A stretch of 64,000 nucleotides of DNA from Geminicoccaceae bacterium (GCA_020638495.1 JACKIN010000001.1:434001-498000); one strand, 5' to 3'. Shown: positions 26,442-34,766, counted from the stretch's first letter. Notes: a model not told the origin generated them from the sequence alone. A program made the numbers and translations.

Positions 26442-27523
26442 GGTGGTGGCCATTCCGCCGGCAGAAGATCGAGCGCCGTGCCAGCGGCTCTGGCTTCACG
26501 GCCGAGATCATGGCGGCGCGCGAGAGCTACATCAGCGGCCGGCGCGGGCTCGGCGAGCTCACCGCCACGGTGCAGGGCGCCATATCGCTCTGGGAAGGCG
26601 CTCTGGCCCTGGCCGACGTGACCGGCACCGATATGCTGCCGCGCTCGCTCATGGCGCTCCTGGCGCGATCCGTGGCCCTGCGGGGCGAGGCCGTCTTTCT
26701 CATCCGCGATGATCGCCTGGTGCCGTGCAGCGACTGGGATCTGCGCACCAGGGACGGCGTGCCGACGGCGTACAGGATCAGCCTGAGCGAAGCCGGCGGC
26801 GGCAGCACGCAGACCGCTCTGGCCGCCGAGGTGATCCACATCCGCATCGGCTCGGACCCGGCTGCGCCATGGCTCGGGACAGCGCCGCTCCGGCGGGCCA
26901 GCCTGACGGGCGAGCTGTTGCACGCCGTCGAGGCCGCCCTGGCCGAGGTGTTCGCGCAGAGCCCGATCGGCAGCCAGATTGTCCCGTTTCCAGAGGCGCC
27001 GGAGACCGACTTGCAGGCGCTCGGCCGGAGCTTCAGGGGACAGCGCGGCAAGGTGGTGCTGCGCGAGAGCGTGAACGTCAGTGCGGCCGGCGGCCCGGCA
27101 CCGGCCGCCGACTGGCGGCCTTCCAGCATCTCGCCGGACCTGAGCCGGAGCATGACGGCAGAGACCCTTGCCGCCGCCCGCGACAGCATCCTCAGCGCCT
27201 TCGGGGTGTTGCCGGCGCTGCTCAACCCGGCGGCGACGGGGCCGCTCATTCGCGAGGCGCAGCGCCACCTGGCCGGGTGGACCCTCCAGCCCATCGCCGA
27301 GCTGATCGCCGAGGAAGCCGGGGCCAAGCTCGGCGGCCCGGTCAAGATCGACGTCATGAGGCCGCTGCAAGCCTGGGATGCCGGCGGCAAGGCGCGAGCC
27401 TTCAGCGGCATGGTCGAAGCCATGGCGAGCGCCAAGGCAGCGGGCCTCGAGCCGGCCGAGGTGGCCAAGCTGCTCAGCCTGGTCGGCTGGGCCGACGACA
27501 TCGATCGCGGGCCGCTGCAGTGA
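26438..27523 (+). CDS. Phage portal protein, HK97 type
   Basis: A 361-aa portal subunit, the dodecameric vertex through which DNA is packaged. The start MRWWPFRRQK overlaps the preceding stop by 4 bp. Family-like segments are ARSVALRGEAVFLIR, VIHIRIGSDPAAPWLGTAPLRRA and SILSAFGVLPALLNP, and the C-terminal helical part ends in IDRGPLQ. It is short for HK97 portals (often about 400 aa), and the N-terminal clip region looks reduced. It lies after capsid and protease, not before them. Confidence 0.85.
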   Translation: MRWWPFRRQKIERRASGSGFTAEIMAARESYISGRRGLGELTATVQGAISLWEGALALADVTGTDMLPRSLMALLARSVALRGEAVFLIRDDRLVPCSDWDLRTRDGVPTAYRISLSEAGGGSTQTALAAEVIHIRIGSDPAAPWLGTAPLRRASLTGELLHAVEAALAEVFAQSPIGSQIVPFPEAPETDLQALGRSFRGQRGKVVLRESVNVSAAGGPAPAADWRPSSISPDLSRSMTAETLAAARDSILSAFGVLPALLNPAATGPLIREAQRHLAGWTLQPIAELIAEEAGAKLGGPVKIDVMRPLQAWDAGGKARAFSGMVEAMASAKAAGLEPAEVAKLLSLVGWADDIDRGPLQ

Positions 27524-27843
27524 GGCAGACCGACTATCGCGAGCTGGCGCTCACCGGCAGGGCGCGGCCGGGCAGCAACATGGTTGTCGTCACCCGCCCT
27601 CGGCTCGAGGACGGCGATCCGGCCCGGGAAGCGGCCTTCAAGCTCGCTCAGGACGCGCTGGACGAATGGGCGGCCCTACCCGACGACATTGACCCGAAGG
27701 CTCTCGCCGCCGCCCGCGACGCCCTCAGGGAGGCCCTGGGCATCCTGGGGGCGGTCACCGGCCGGGCCGCGGCACCGTCGCCCTACGTGGGCAGGCGGCC
27801 CGTCGTCGCGCCGAGCGCCGGCGTGGCCGCGCTCCTCCGGTAG
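27520..27843 (+). CDS. Small unknown protein at the end of the head module
   Basis: A 107-aa protein starting at a GTG that overlaps the portal stop (GTGA). It is helical and charged, with PDDIDPKALAAARDALREALGIL in its middle (pattern of a short amphipathic helix pair). No recognised family. By position it may be a second head-completion or tail-adaptor protein. Confidence 0.6.
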   Translation: MRQTDYRELALTGRARPGSNMVVVTRPRLEDGDPAREAAFKLAQDALDEWAALPDDIDPKALAAARDALREALGILGAVTGRAAAPSPYVGRRPVVAPSAGVAALLR

Positions 27844-27974
27844 CCCGCCGAGCACGGCCGGGTCGCGGTCAACGCCGCGGCGGCCGAGCTTAGTCGACTG
27901 GCCATTTCCGACTAGACGGGCGCCGCTGTCCGCCGCAATCTTGGCAAAATGCCGAGATGTGGGGGGACGCGTTC

Positions 27975-28223
27975 ATGACCGAAGAAGAACGAAACGAATT
28001 GATCACCGCGCGCGGCACGGGGTTGGCCGCGATGGCGTGCATTCAACAGCTTTGTCGAGTGCTCCAAGAGCGCGGAATCATGACGACCGAACAGTTGCAT
28101 GACGCAATCTCAGAAGCGCTCGCGATGGTGCAAACGCTAGAGCCAAAACGTCCGATCGAAGCGGAGATCAATCGCGTTGCAGCGGTCACCATCAGGAATG
28201 CTTTTGAAGATCGCCGAGGGTGA
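27975..28223 (+). CDS. Small unknown protein next to attR, lower GC
   Basis: An 82-aa protein, MTEEERNELITARGTG..., predicted to be all-helical. The ATG at 27975 is preferred over the one at 27957 because GGGGGA lies about 8 bp upstream. Its codons are visibly less GC-rich at third positions than the head genes, suggesting a separate origin. It has its own upstream gap (27844–27974) with a dyad TAGTCG/CGACTA. No family recognised. Position at the element edge suits a cargo or regulatory gene. Confidence 0.6.
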   Translation: MTEEERNELITARGTGLAAMACIQQLCRVLQERGIMTTEQLHDAISEALAMVQTLEPKRPIEAEINRVAAVTIRNAFEDRRG

Positions 28224-28339
28224 TCCGTCGTCCGTTGGCGTCGCGCCAGGTATGTCGGCGCTGCCGATGGCGATGTGATCGTGCGGACTTGAACTGGCCG
28301 CTGGCGGTTCGTGGAACAGTCCGGCCGCCCATCCCGAAT

Positions 28340-28360
28340 TGCGGACACTGTGCGGACACG
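28340..28360 (+). repeat. Right arm-type repeats (two copies of TGCGGACAC)
   Basis: TGCGGACAC at 28340 and 28351, 11 bp apart, in a 21-bp block identical to 18930–18950 and in the same orientation. It lies 64 bp inside attR. Presence at both ends only is what is expected of integrase arm sites. Confidence 0.65.
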
Positions 28361-28424
28361 TTTTCAAGCGCGGTGTCCGAGTCTTTGGTGGTCAACTATA
28401 AGTTATTGAATTTTCGGGGAAATT

Positions 28425-28471
28425 TGGTGCCGCAGGAGGGACTCGAACCCCCGACCCCATCATTACGAATG
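28425..28471. repeat. attR: 47-bp repeat within tRNA-Thr
   Basis: Identical to 18741–18787. It covers the tRNA from the anticodon stem to the CCA end, so the recombination core probably lies in the anticodon or T arm, the usual tyrosine-integrase targets. Confidence 0.95.
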
Positions 28472-28500
28472 ATGTGCTCTACCAGCTGAGCTACTGCGGC
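28425..28500 (-). tRNA. tRNA-Thr (anticodon CGT)
   Basis: A full cloverleaf can be read on the minus strand: acceptor GCCGCAG/CTGCGGC, D arm GCTC/GAGC, anticodon arm CATCA–TTCGTAA–TGATG with anticodon CGT (reads ACG), T arm GGGGG–TTCGAGT–CCCTC, discriminator A and encoded CCA. It is intact because the element restores its 3' end. Nucleotides 30–76 are the attR copy of the 47-bp repeat. Confidence 0.97.
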
Positions 28501-28566
28501 GTGCGGTGGGGAGATAGCCCGGCGGGTCGGTGCGGGGCAAGGGAAAAGGCGGCAGGCGAAGGGCGG

Positions 28567-30066
28567 TCAGCCGACGCTGCCGGCGGCCTTCACCGTGGCC
28601 TCGATCGGTGGCGGCGCCTTCAGGCCCTGCTCGGTGGCACCGGTCTTCGACGTGCCCGGTGCCTTGTCCTTCTCTTTCTTCACATCGTCGACCTCGGTCA
28701 CGGGCTCGGCGGGCTCGCCGACGGCGCGCTGGTCGTGGACCAGGACGACCGGCGGGCGGTGGTCGCGGATCATTGGCGCCACCTTGGGCGGGCTGTCCCA
28801 GTGCACCGAGTCGAACCGGCCGGACGGGCCGAAGAGCTGCCATTCGGCCAGGACCTCGCCCGTGTCCTCGCAGACCCAGACCTTGTCGGCCGGCGCGTCG
28901 GCGGCCTTGGCCAGCCAGTCGCGCGCCTTGGCGTCGCCCCCGCCCGAGGCCCGCTCGTACTCGGCATAGAGCCGGTAGGCGCCGGCCGTGGGCTCCAGGC
29001 CGAGCGCCTTGTCGAGATGGCGCTTGGCCGTGTCCCACTGGCGGGCGTTCATGGCGAGCTCGGCCATGAGGAGCTGGGTGGTCAGATGGTTCGGCACGAG
29101 GCTCTCCAGCCGGCCGAGGCGCCGCAGCCGCTCGGCGGCGGTCTCGTCCGGGACGAGTGCGGCATAGGCGCTGGCGAGCTCCGGATGCGGCTCCAGCCGC
29201 CAGCAGTCCTCGAGCAGCCGTCGGGCGAGCCTGAGCTTGCCCTGGCCATTGGCCGCCTGGGCTGCGGTCACGGCGGCAGGCGCGAAGGTGGGGGCGAGGC
29301 CGGTCGCCTTGCGCGCCTGCGCCAGGGCCTCGGCGTAGCGCTTCTCGTCGACCGCCTCGACCGCCAGCATGTGCTTCATCAGCGCCCGGCGGCGCGTCGC
29401 TTCGGGGCCGCTCACCAGCTTCTCGCGGGCGAGGTCGTTGACCAGCTTGAGCGCGTCGGCCCATTTGCCGGAGCGCGTCAGGAGGTCGAAATAGGTGGTC
29501 AGCACCCATGACGTGTTGGGGCTGCGCTCGTAGGCCCGCCGCGCCAGCGCCAGCGCCTCCTTCTGGTCGCCGCGCTTGACCGCATCCGCGAGCAGGCCGC
29601 GGATTCCCAGGAACTCCGTCTGGGGGCGCTTGAGCATCTGGTTGAACTTGAGCTGGGCCACGTCCTCCTTGCCCTCGAGCTGGGCGGTCTGGGCCGAGAG
29701 CAGCAGGGTCGCCGCATTGGCCTGCAGCAGCTTCTCGGCCTGCCGCGTATGCGCACGGGCCCCCGTGACGTCGCCGGCGGCGGCGGCGATCAGGCCGTGG
29801 CTGAGCTCCTGGTAGCCCCGAAGCTGGCGCTTCTGCTGGCGGTTGGAGCGCACGCGACGCGGCAGCTGGGCGAGCCAGCGCCAGACCTCGTAGACGACGA
29901 TCGCGGCGGCCGAGATGGCGGCGACGATGGCGACCGCGATGCCGACCGGCAGGACGGTGTCGGTCGCCTCCCAGCGCAGCACCACCTCGCCCGGGCTGTT
30001 GGCGAGCCAGACGGCGACCCAGGCGAGCGCTGCGGCAACGATGAGAAACACGATGAGTCTGAGCAT
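28567..30066 (-). CDS. hemY: HemY-like inner-membrane TPR protein
   Basis: A 499-aa protein of the HemY (proteobacterial, TPR-type) family, encoded in heme operons and thought to organise late heme-synthesis enzymes at the membrane. Two N-terminal transmembrane segments (VFLIVAAALAWVAVWLA and VGIAVAIVAAISAAAIVVYE) are followed by helical TPR repeats. Near residue 400 is VWVCEDTGEVLAEWQLFGP, typical of alphaproteobacterial members. It is the last gene of the hemC–hemD–mic60–hemY run and ends 67 bp before tRNA-Thr. It is unrelated to the protoporphyrinogen oxidase also called HemY in Gram-positives. Confidence 0.88.
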   Translation of the reverse strand: MLRLIVFLIVAAALAWVAVWLANSPGEVVLRWEATDTVLPVGIAVAIVAAISAAAIVVYEVWRWLAQLPRRVRSNRQQKRQLRGYQELSHGLIAAAAGDVTGARAHTRQAEKLLQANAATLLLSAQTAQLEGKEDVAQLKFNQMLKRPQTEFLGIRGLLADAVKRGDQKEALALARRAYERSPNTSWVLTTYFDLLTRSGKWADALKLVNDLAREKLVSGPEATRRRALMKHMLAVEAVDEKRYAEALAQARKATGLAPTFAPAAVTAAQAANGQGKLRLARRLLEDCWRLEPHPELASAYAALVPDETAAERLRRLGRLESLVPNHLTTQLLMAELAMNARQWDTAKRHLDKALGLEPTAGAYRLYAEYERASGGGDAKARDWLAKAADAPADKVWVCEDTGEVLAEWQLFGPSGRFDSVHWDSPPKVAPMIRDHRPPVVLVHDQRAVGEPAEPVTEVDDVKKEKDKAPGTSKTGATEQGLKAPPPIEATVKAAGSVG

Positions 30067-30095
30067 GATCGAATGACCTCGGTGCCGCGTCGCCG

Positions 30096-31859
30096 TCAGT
30101 TGACCGTTGCGGTGAGCAAGTCGCGAATCTGCGCGTCGAGCGCCGCCAGCGCGGCGACCGCGGTCGCACGGGCGCGAGCCTGTTCCAGCCAGGCGTCGAT
30201 CGCGGCCGGATCGGGGCCGTCCGGCATGTCCCTGGTCGCCTCGACATGGCTCATGGCCGCAGCGAGATCACCCCGGCGCAGGGCGGCGTCCGCCTCGCCG
30301 AGCAGGCCGGTGGCCGCCATGCCGTCGGTGTCGCGGTCGCGGACCTCGACCAGCCCGAGGATGTTGCCGACCGTGCCGCCGAGCAGCTCGGACCCACCGA
30401 TCGGCGGTGCCGCTTGCCGCGCCTCGAGCTCGACGAGGCCCTGCCGCAGCTCGTCGATCGTCGGCACGCCGGAAGCCGCCGCCGGCGCGAGGCTGGCGAG
30501 GGTGGCCTCGAGCTCGGCATTGCCGGTGCCCATCGCCTGGAGGCGGTCCAGGGGCTCGGCAAAGGGCTCGCCGGCGGTGATCGAATGGTCGATGTCGCGC
30601 ACCAGGAGCGCCGCGGCTGCGGCCCGGTTGCGGGCGAGCTGCATGTCCGCAACCGTCGCCTCGAGCGAGGCGATGTCGGCACGGACCGCTTCGAGATCGG
30701 TCTCGAAGGCGGCGATGCCCTCGGCGAGGGTCGTGCGAGCGGCTTCGAGCTCGTCCTTAGCTGCCTGGCGCGCCGTCTCCACCGCTGCAGCGGTCTCGTC
30801 GATCGACGCCTGGAGGCCCGTTGCCGTCTCGGTCCGCGCCGCCTCGAGCCGCAGCACCTCGCTGGCCAGGCGGTTGTCCAGGCTGGTCAGCGCTGCCTGC
30901 AGCGCCTCGAGCCGTTGCGCCTGGGCGGCCAGCAGAGGTGCCGGGTCGGTCGCGGCGGCGGCCGAAGCGACCAGCTCGTCGACCTTCGACGAAACCTCGT
31001 CCAGTCGCTCTCCGACCGTGGCGATGGCGGCACCATCGCGTGACGGAATGCGCTCGACAGCCGCGGCCACGGCGCTTTCGACCGTGCTCTCCAGCTCCGC
31101 CGACAGCCGGTTCAGATTGGTGATCTGCTCGTTGGCGGTGCTCAATTGCTCGGTAGCCGCGGCAAGCTGCTCGTCCAGGGTCGTAGCGCTCGACTCCAGC
31201 GCCGCGACGCGCTGCGCGGCCTCGGGCGCCAGCGGCGGCGGGCCCTGCACCAGCGGCAGGCCCACACCGACGAGAACGGCGCCGATGATGCCGCCGACGA
31301 TTCCGGCGACATAGCCCCCGCCGCCCTTCGCCGGCGCTGGAGCCGGGGGCGGTGGTGCCGCCGGCGCCGATTTCGTCGTGCCGACGCCGGTGGGCGGCGT
31401 CCGGGGCGCGCCGCCTGCCGGCGCGGCAGCGGCACTCGCTGGCCGTTCGACCCCTTCGCCGGGCTTGCCCGACGCCGGCGCAGGTGACGAAGGCGCCGGG
31501 CTCCTCGGCGCTTCGCCGGGCCTGGCGGAAGCAGCCGGCGCGGCCGGATCGCCCGGGGTCGGACCCTTGTCGGCAATCGGGCCGCCCGTGGGCCTGTCAC
31601 CCGGGCTGGCGGATGAAGCGGCAGGCGAGGGGGGGCTCGGCGGCGTCGTCGGGCGTGCAGCGTCGACCGGCTTCGCTGACTCCGGGCCGGAGAAATCCTT
31701 CGGCGGCGCAGCGGCCTGGGGCGGTTTGCTCGGCTCCGTCTGGCCGGCGGGCGTTGCCGACGCGCCCTGCGGGTCAGCCGGCTTTGCTGCGTGGTCCGGC
31801 CGCGAGTCCTGAGCCTTCGGCTGTCCCTGCGACGGGTTGCGCGATCGTCCTCGCGACAT
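30096..31859 (-). CDS. Mic60/mitofilin family protein
   Basis: A 587-aa alphaproteobacterial mitofilin homologue, involved in shaping inner-membrane folds and tethering the envelope. A long Pro/Ala-rich disordered N-terminus (about 165 residues) precedes one transmembrane helix (YVAGIVGGIIGAVLVGVGLP). A long coiled coil follows (LESSATTLDEQLAAATEQL... with heptad-like spacing). The C-terminal mitofilin domain comes last (about 430–587). The ATG at 31859 (MSRGRSRNPSQ) avoids a 44-residue upstream extension of unconvincing sequence. Its place between hemD and hemY is a known conserved synteny. Confidence 0.85.
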   Translation of the reverse strand: MSRGRSRNPSQGQPKAQDSRPDHAAKPADPQGASATPAGQTEPSKPPQAAAPPKDFSGPESAKPVDAARPTTPPSPPSPAASSASPGDRPTGGPIADKGPTPGDPAAPAASARPGEAPRSPAPSSPAPASGKPGEGVERPASAAAAPAGGAPRTPPTGVGTTKSAPAAPPPPAPAPAKGGGGYVAGIVGGIIGAVLVGVGLPLVQGPPPLAPEAAQRVAALESSATTLDEQLAAATEQLSTANEQITNLNRLSAELESTVESAVAAAVERIPSRDGAAIATVGERLDEVSSKVDELVASAAAATDPAPLLAAQAQRLEALQAALTSLDNRLASEVLRLEAARTETATGLQASIDETAAAVETARQAAKDELEAARTTLAEGIAAFETDLEAVRADIASLEATVADMQLARNRAAAAALLVRDIDHSITAGEPFAEPLDRLQAMGTGNAELEATLASLAPAAASGVPTIDELRQGLVELEARQAAPPIGGSELLGGTVGNILGLVEVRDRDTDGMAATGLLGEADAALRRGDLAAAMSHVEATRDMPDGPDPAAIDAWLEQARARATAVAALAALDAQIRDLLTATVN

Positions 31860-31974
31860 CGGCGATGCTCTCCCCAGTTGTCCGACAGCGACGCGCGTGC
31901 GTCGAATGGGCCGGCTGCCATCCCGAGAGGCGCAGGCTCGCCGACGTCCTAGTCCCGAGCATGGGCTACCATCT

Positions 31975-32679
31975 TCATCCGGGGCCTTCAAGGCAGTCGA
32001 TCAGCGCAGGCAGGGTCGGCGCAGCCGCCACTTCGACACTTCGCCACCCCAGTTCCCTCAATGGTTGTGCCACCGCCTCGCTCAGGCAAACCGCCCGAAT
32101 CCCGGCCAGTTCCGCTTCCATGGTTGCCTTTGCCACCAGCCGGCACCAGATCCGCGCATGCAGCGGCGAGAAGAAGAGCGCCGCGTCCAGTGTGCCAACG
32201 GCGAGCAGGCGCAGCAGTTCCGGCGGTAGCGTCGTTGCGGGTCGAATGGTGTAGACGGTGCGGCGGTCGCAGGCGAAGCCCGCGGCCCGCACGGCGCCCG
32301 CGAGATCGCCGGCGATGACGGTGCCGGAGAGGTGGAGGAGCCGCGACCCGGCCGGTGGGCCCGCTGGACCCCGGAGCAGGGCGGCGAGGCGCACCCAGTC
32401 GCCATCGGCGGACACCACCTGCCCGGCGCCGGCTGCCCGTGCCGCCGCCGCCGTCGCATCGCCGACCGTGTAGACCGGCAGGTGGAGATAGGCTTGCAGC
32501 GCCGGCACCGCATTGGCGCTGGTCAGGAGCACGGCGTCCACCGCTACTGCCGCTGGCAGCTCGGCCTCGAGGGGCTCGATCACGGCCAGTGGTGCGGCGT
32601 GCGTCCGATGGCCGCGCTCGGCCAGCAACTCGGCCGTCCGCGTGGCCTGCGGCTCCGGTCGCGTCACCAGGACGTGCAT
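31975..32679 (-). CDS. hemD: Uroporphyrinogen-III synthase
   Basis: A 234-aa cytoplasmic enzyme that cyclises hydroxymethylbilane to uroporphyrinogen III. The start MHVLVTRPEPQATRTA is the family signature, and the TSANAV motif (residues about 53–58) and the C-terminal LFFSPLHARIW segment are present. Sequence divergence is high in this family, so position matters: it follows hemC by 9 bp on the same strand. Confidence 0.92.
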   Translation of the reverse strand: MHVLVTRPEPQATRTAELLAERGHRTHAAPLAVIEPLEAELPAAVAVDAVLLTSANAVPALQAYLHLPVYTVGDATAAAARAAGAGQVVSADGDWVRLAALLRGPAGPPAGSRLLHLSGTVIAGDLAGAVRAAGFACDRRTVYTIRPATTLPPELLRLLAVGTLDAALFFSPLHARIWCRLVAKATMEAELAGIRAVCLSEAVAQPLRELGWRSVEVAAAPTLPALIDCLEGPG

Positions 32680-32688
32680 GGCCCGGGC

Positions 32689-33651
32689 TCAATCCCGAAA
32701 GAAGTCGGGGCCGCCGCGCTCGCGGAGCTTGCGGCCGAGGGCCTCGCCGAGGGCGACACCGTCCATGACATGGGCCTTGCCCGTCTCGCGATGCACCGTG
32801 CTGCCATCCGGCCGGGCGATCAGCACCTGGAGCAGCAGCTCCGTGCCGTCGATTCCCGCAAGGCCGGCGATGGGCGTGCGGCAGGAGCCGTCGAGGGCAG
32901 CCAGCGCCGCGCGCTCGGCATCGACGCAGGCGGCGGTCGCCCGGCAGCCGATGGCGGCGAGGCGCTCCACGAGCCACGCGTCGTCCGCCCGGCACTCGAT
33001 GCCGATGGCCCCCTGGGCCACGGCCGGCAGCATCTCCCGGATACCGAGGACGACGCTCGCCCGGTCGGCCATGCCGAGGCGCTGCAGCCCGGCCAAAGCG
33101 AGGAGCGTGCCGTCGAACCGGCCCTCCGCGATCCGGCCGAGCCGCGTGCCGACAGAGCCCCGGAGGGTCTCGACGACGAGGTCGGGCCGCGCCGCCTTGA
33201 GCTGGGCCATGCGCCGCAGCGACGCCGTGCCGATCCGCGCCCCTTGCGGCAGCCCGGCGATGCCGTGGCAACGGCCGGCCAGCTCCGGGCCCAGGATCAG
33301 CGCATCCCTGGGGTCCTCGCGCGGCAGCATGGCGCCGATGACCAGGCCCTCCGGCAGGCGGGTCGGCATGTCCTTCATGGAATGCACCGCGAGATCGATC
33401 TCGCCCGCCAGCAACGCCTCCTCGATCTCCTTGGTGAAGAGCCCCTTGCCGCCCACCTCGGCGAGCGGCCGATCGAGGATGTGGTCGCCGGTCGTCCTGA
33501 TGACCCGGATCTCCGTCGCCTCGAGCGGCACCGCGAGCGCTGCCGGCCGCGCGTCGGCCAGCGCCTGGCGGGTCAGCTCCGCCTGGGCCAGCGCCAGGGG
33601 CGAGCCTCGGGTCCCGATCTTCAGCTTGCGGCCCTTGTCCATTCCATCCAT
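32689..33651 (-). CDS. hemC: Porphobilinogen deaminase (hydroxymethylbilane synthase)
   Basis: A 320-aa enzyme that joins four porphobilinogens. Clear motifs: LKIGTRGSPLALAQAE at the N-terminus, AVHSMKDMPT, and the dipyrromethane-cofactor Cys in the C-terminal region (GSCRTPIAGLA). The ATG at 33651 has a TTAGG-type SD; an in-frame GTG at 33654 is one codon upstream. It heads the heme/mic60 operon and is divergent from tsaD, with only 53 bp between the starts, so the two promoters must overlap. Confidence 0.96.
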   Translation of the reverse strand: MDGMDKGRKLKIGTRGSPLALAQAELTRQALADARPAALAVPLEATEIRVIRTTGDHILDRPLAEVGGKGLFTKEIEEALLAGEIDLAVHSMKDMPTRLPEGLVIGAMLPREDPRDALILGPELAGRCHGIAGLPQGARIGTASLRRMAQLKAARPDLVVETLRGSVGTRLGRIAEGRFDGTLLALAGLQRLGMADRASVVLGIREMLPAVAQGAIGIECRADDAWLVERLAAIGCRATAACVDAERAALAALDGSCRTPIAGLAGIDGTELLLQVLIARPDGSTVHRETGKAHVMDGVALGEALGRKLRERGGPDFFRD

Positions 33652-33704
33652 CACCTAACCGATCATCTCCAGACCTGACCTAGCAGACCGGAGCCCTGCC
33701 GCCA

Positions 33705-34757
33705 GTGGCGATCGTCCTCGGCATCGAGACATCCTGCGACGAAACCGGCGTCGCCATCGTCGATGGCGAGCGCCGGGTGCTCGCCCAGTCGCTGTTCAGC
33801 CAGGAGGACGAGCACAAGCTCTATGGCGGCGTGGTGCCGGAGATCGCGGCCCGCGCCCATCTCCTGCGCCTCGACCGGCTGATCGAGCGAACGATGGCCG
33901 AGGCGGGCCTCGACTACGCCGGGCTCGACGCCGTCGCGGTGACCGCCGGCCCCGGCCTGATCGGCGGCCTGATGGTGGGGATCGTCACCGCCAAGGCGAT
34001 CTGCCTCGCCACCGGCCTGCCGCTGGTCGCCGTCAATCACCTGGAAGCGCATGCCCTGACCGCCCGGCTGACCCACGGCCTCGCCTTCCCCTACACGCTC
34101 CTCCTCGTCTCGGGCGGGCATTGCCAGCTTCAGCTCGTCGAGGGTGTCGGCCGCTACACGCGGCTCGGCAGCACCATCGACGATGCGGTGGGCGAGGCCT
34201 TCGACAAGGTGGCGAAGATGCTCGGGCTCGGCCATCCGGGCGGCCCGCTCGTGGAAGCGGCCGCGCAGGGCGGCGACCCCCACCGCTTTCGCCTGCCGCG
34301 GCCGCTCTACGCTCAGCCGCACTGCAACTTCTCGTTCTCGGGCCTGAAGACGGCGGTTCGCCAGGTGATCCTCGCAGCCGACGCTGTCGACGACGCCTTC
34401 GTCGCCGATCTCTGCGCCAGCTTCGAGGCGGCCGTCGCCGACTGCCTTGCCGATCGAACGGCGAGAGCCTTGCAGCGGCAGGCAGGAACCGCCGCCGCCC
34501 GCCAACTCGTGGTCGCCGGTGGTGTCGCCGCCAACCGCCACATCCGCGCCCGGCTCCAGGAGCTGGCTGTGGCGCATGGTGCCGGGCTCGTCATCCCGCC
34601 ACCGGCCCTCTGCGGCGACAATGGGGTGATGGTGGCCTGGGCAGGGATCGAGCGGCTGGCGCTCGGCCTGACCGACGGCCTCGACGTGGCCGCCCGCCCG
34701 CGCTGGCCGCTCGACCCGGAGGCCGAGCCGCTCGGCGGTGCCGGCGTCAAGGCCTGA
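33705..34757 (+). CDS. tsaD: tRNA N6-threonylcarbamoyladenosine transferase, TsaD
   Basis: A 350-aa ASKHA-fold protein that, with TsaB and TsaE, adds threonylcarbamoyl to A37 of ANN-reading tRNAs. Visible motifs are IETSCDETGVA, the metal-binding EAHALTARL (H–x3–H pattern), LLVSGGHCQLQ and CGDNGVMVAWAG. The start is a GTG at 33705 with GGAG about 15 bp upstream. It is divergent from hemC, the arrangement found in many alphaproteobacteria. Confidence 0.97.
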   Translation: MAIVLGIETSCDETGVAIVDGERRVLAQSLFSQEDEHKLYGGVVPEIAARAHLLRLDRLIERTMAEAGLDYAGLDAVAVTAGPGLIGGLMVGIVTAKAICLATGLPLVAVNHLEAHALTARLTHGLAFPYTLLLVSGGHCQLQLVEGVGRYTRLGSTIDDAVGEAFDKVAKMLGLGHPGGPLVEAAAQGGDPHRFRLPRPLYAQPHCNFSFSGLKTAVRQVILAADAVDDAFVADLCASFEAAVADCLADRTARALQRQAGTAAARQLVVAGGVAANRHIRARLQELAVAHGAGLVIPPPALCGDNGVMVAWAGIERLALGLTDGLDVAARPRWPLDPEAEPLGGAGVKA

Positions 34758-34766
34758 CGCGGTCAC

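Larger units (their letters stand above)
18741..28471. mobile_element. Integrated satellite-like element with capsid genes (candidate cf-PICI), tRNA-Thr site
   Basis: About 9.7 kb bounded by a perfect 47-bp direct repeat (18741–18787 and 28425–28471). Genes run on the plus strand: integrase, HTH-containing 158-aa protein, AlpA/Xis-like HTH, initiator with internal iterons, large terminase, HNH nuclease, HK97 capsid, prohead protease, likely connector, portal, and two small unknowns. I find no tail, tape-measure, holin, endolysin or CI-type repressor gene. This composition fits capsid-forming phage-inducible chromosomal islands, which build their own heads and take helper-phage tails. The alternative is a prophage that has lost its tail and lysis regions. 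The clean att repeats, tight overlaps and intact frames favour a functional compact element. Confidence 0.8.

Noticed and set aside
18741..28471. A complete prophage
   Set aside because: No tail, tape measure, baseplate, holin, endolysin or CI-type repressor gene could be found, and the element is under 10 kb.
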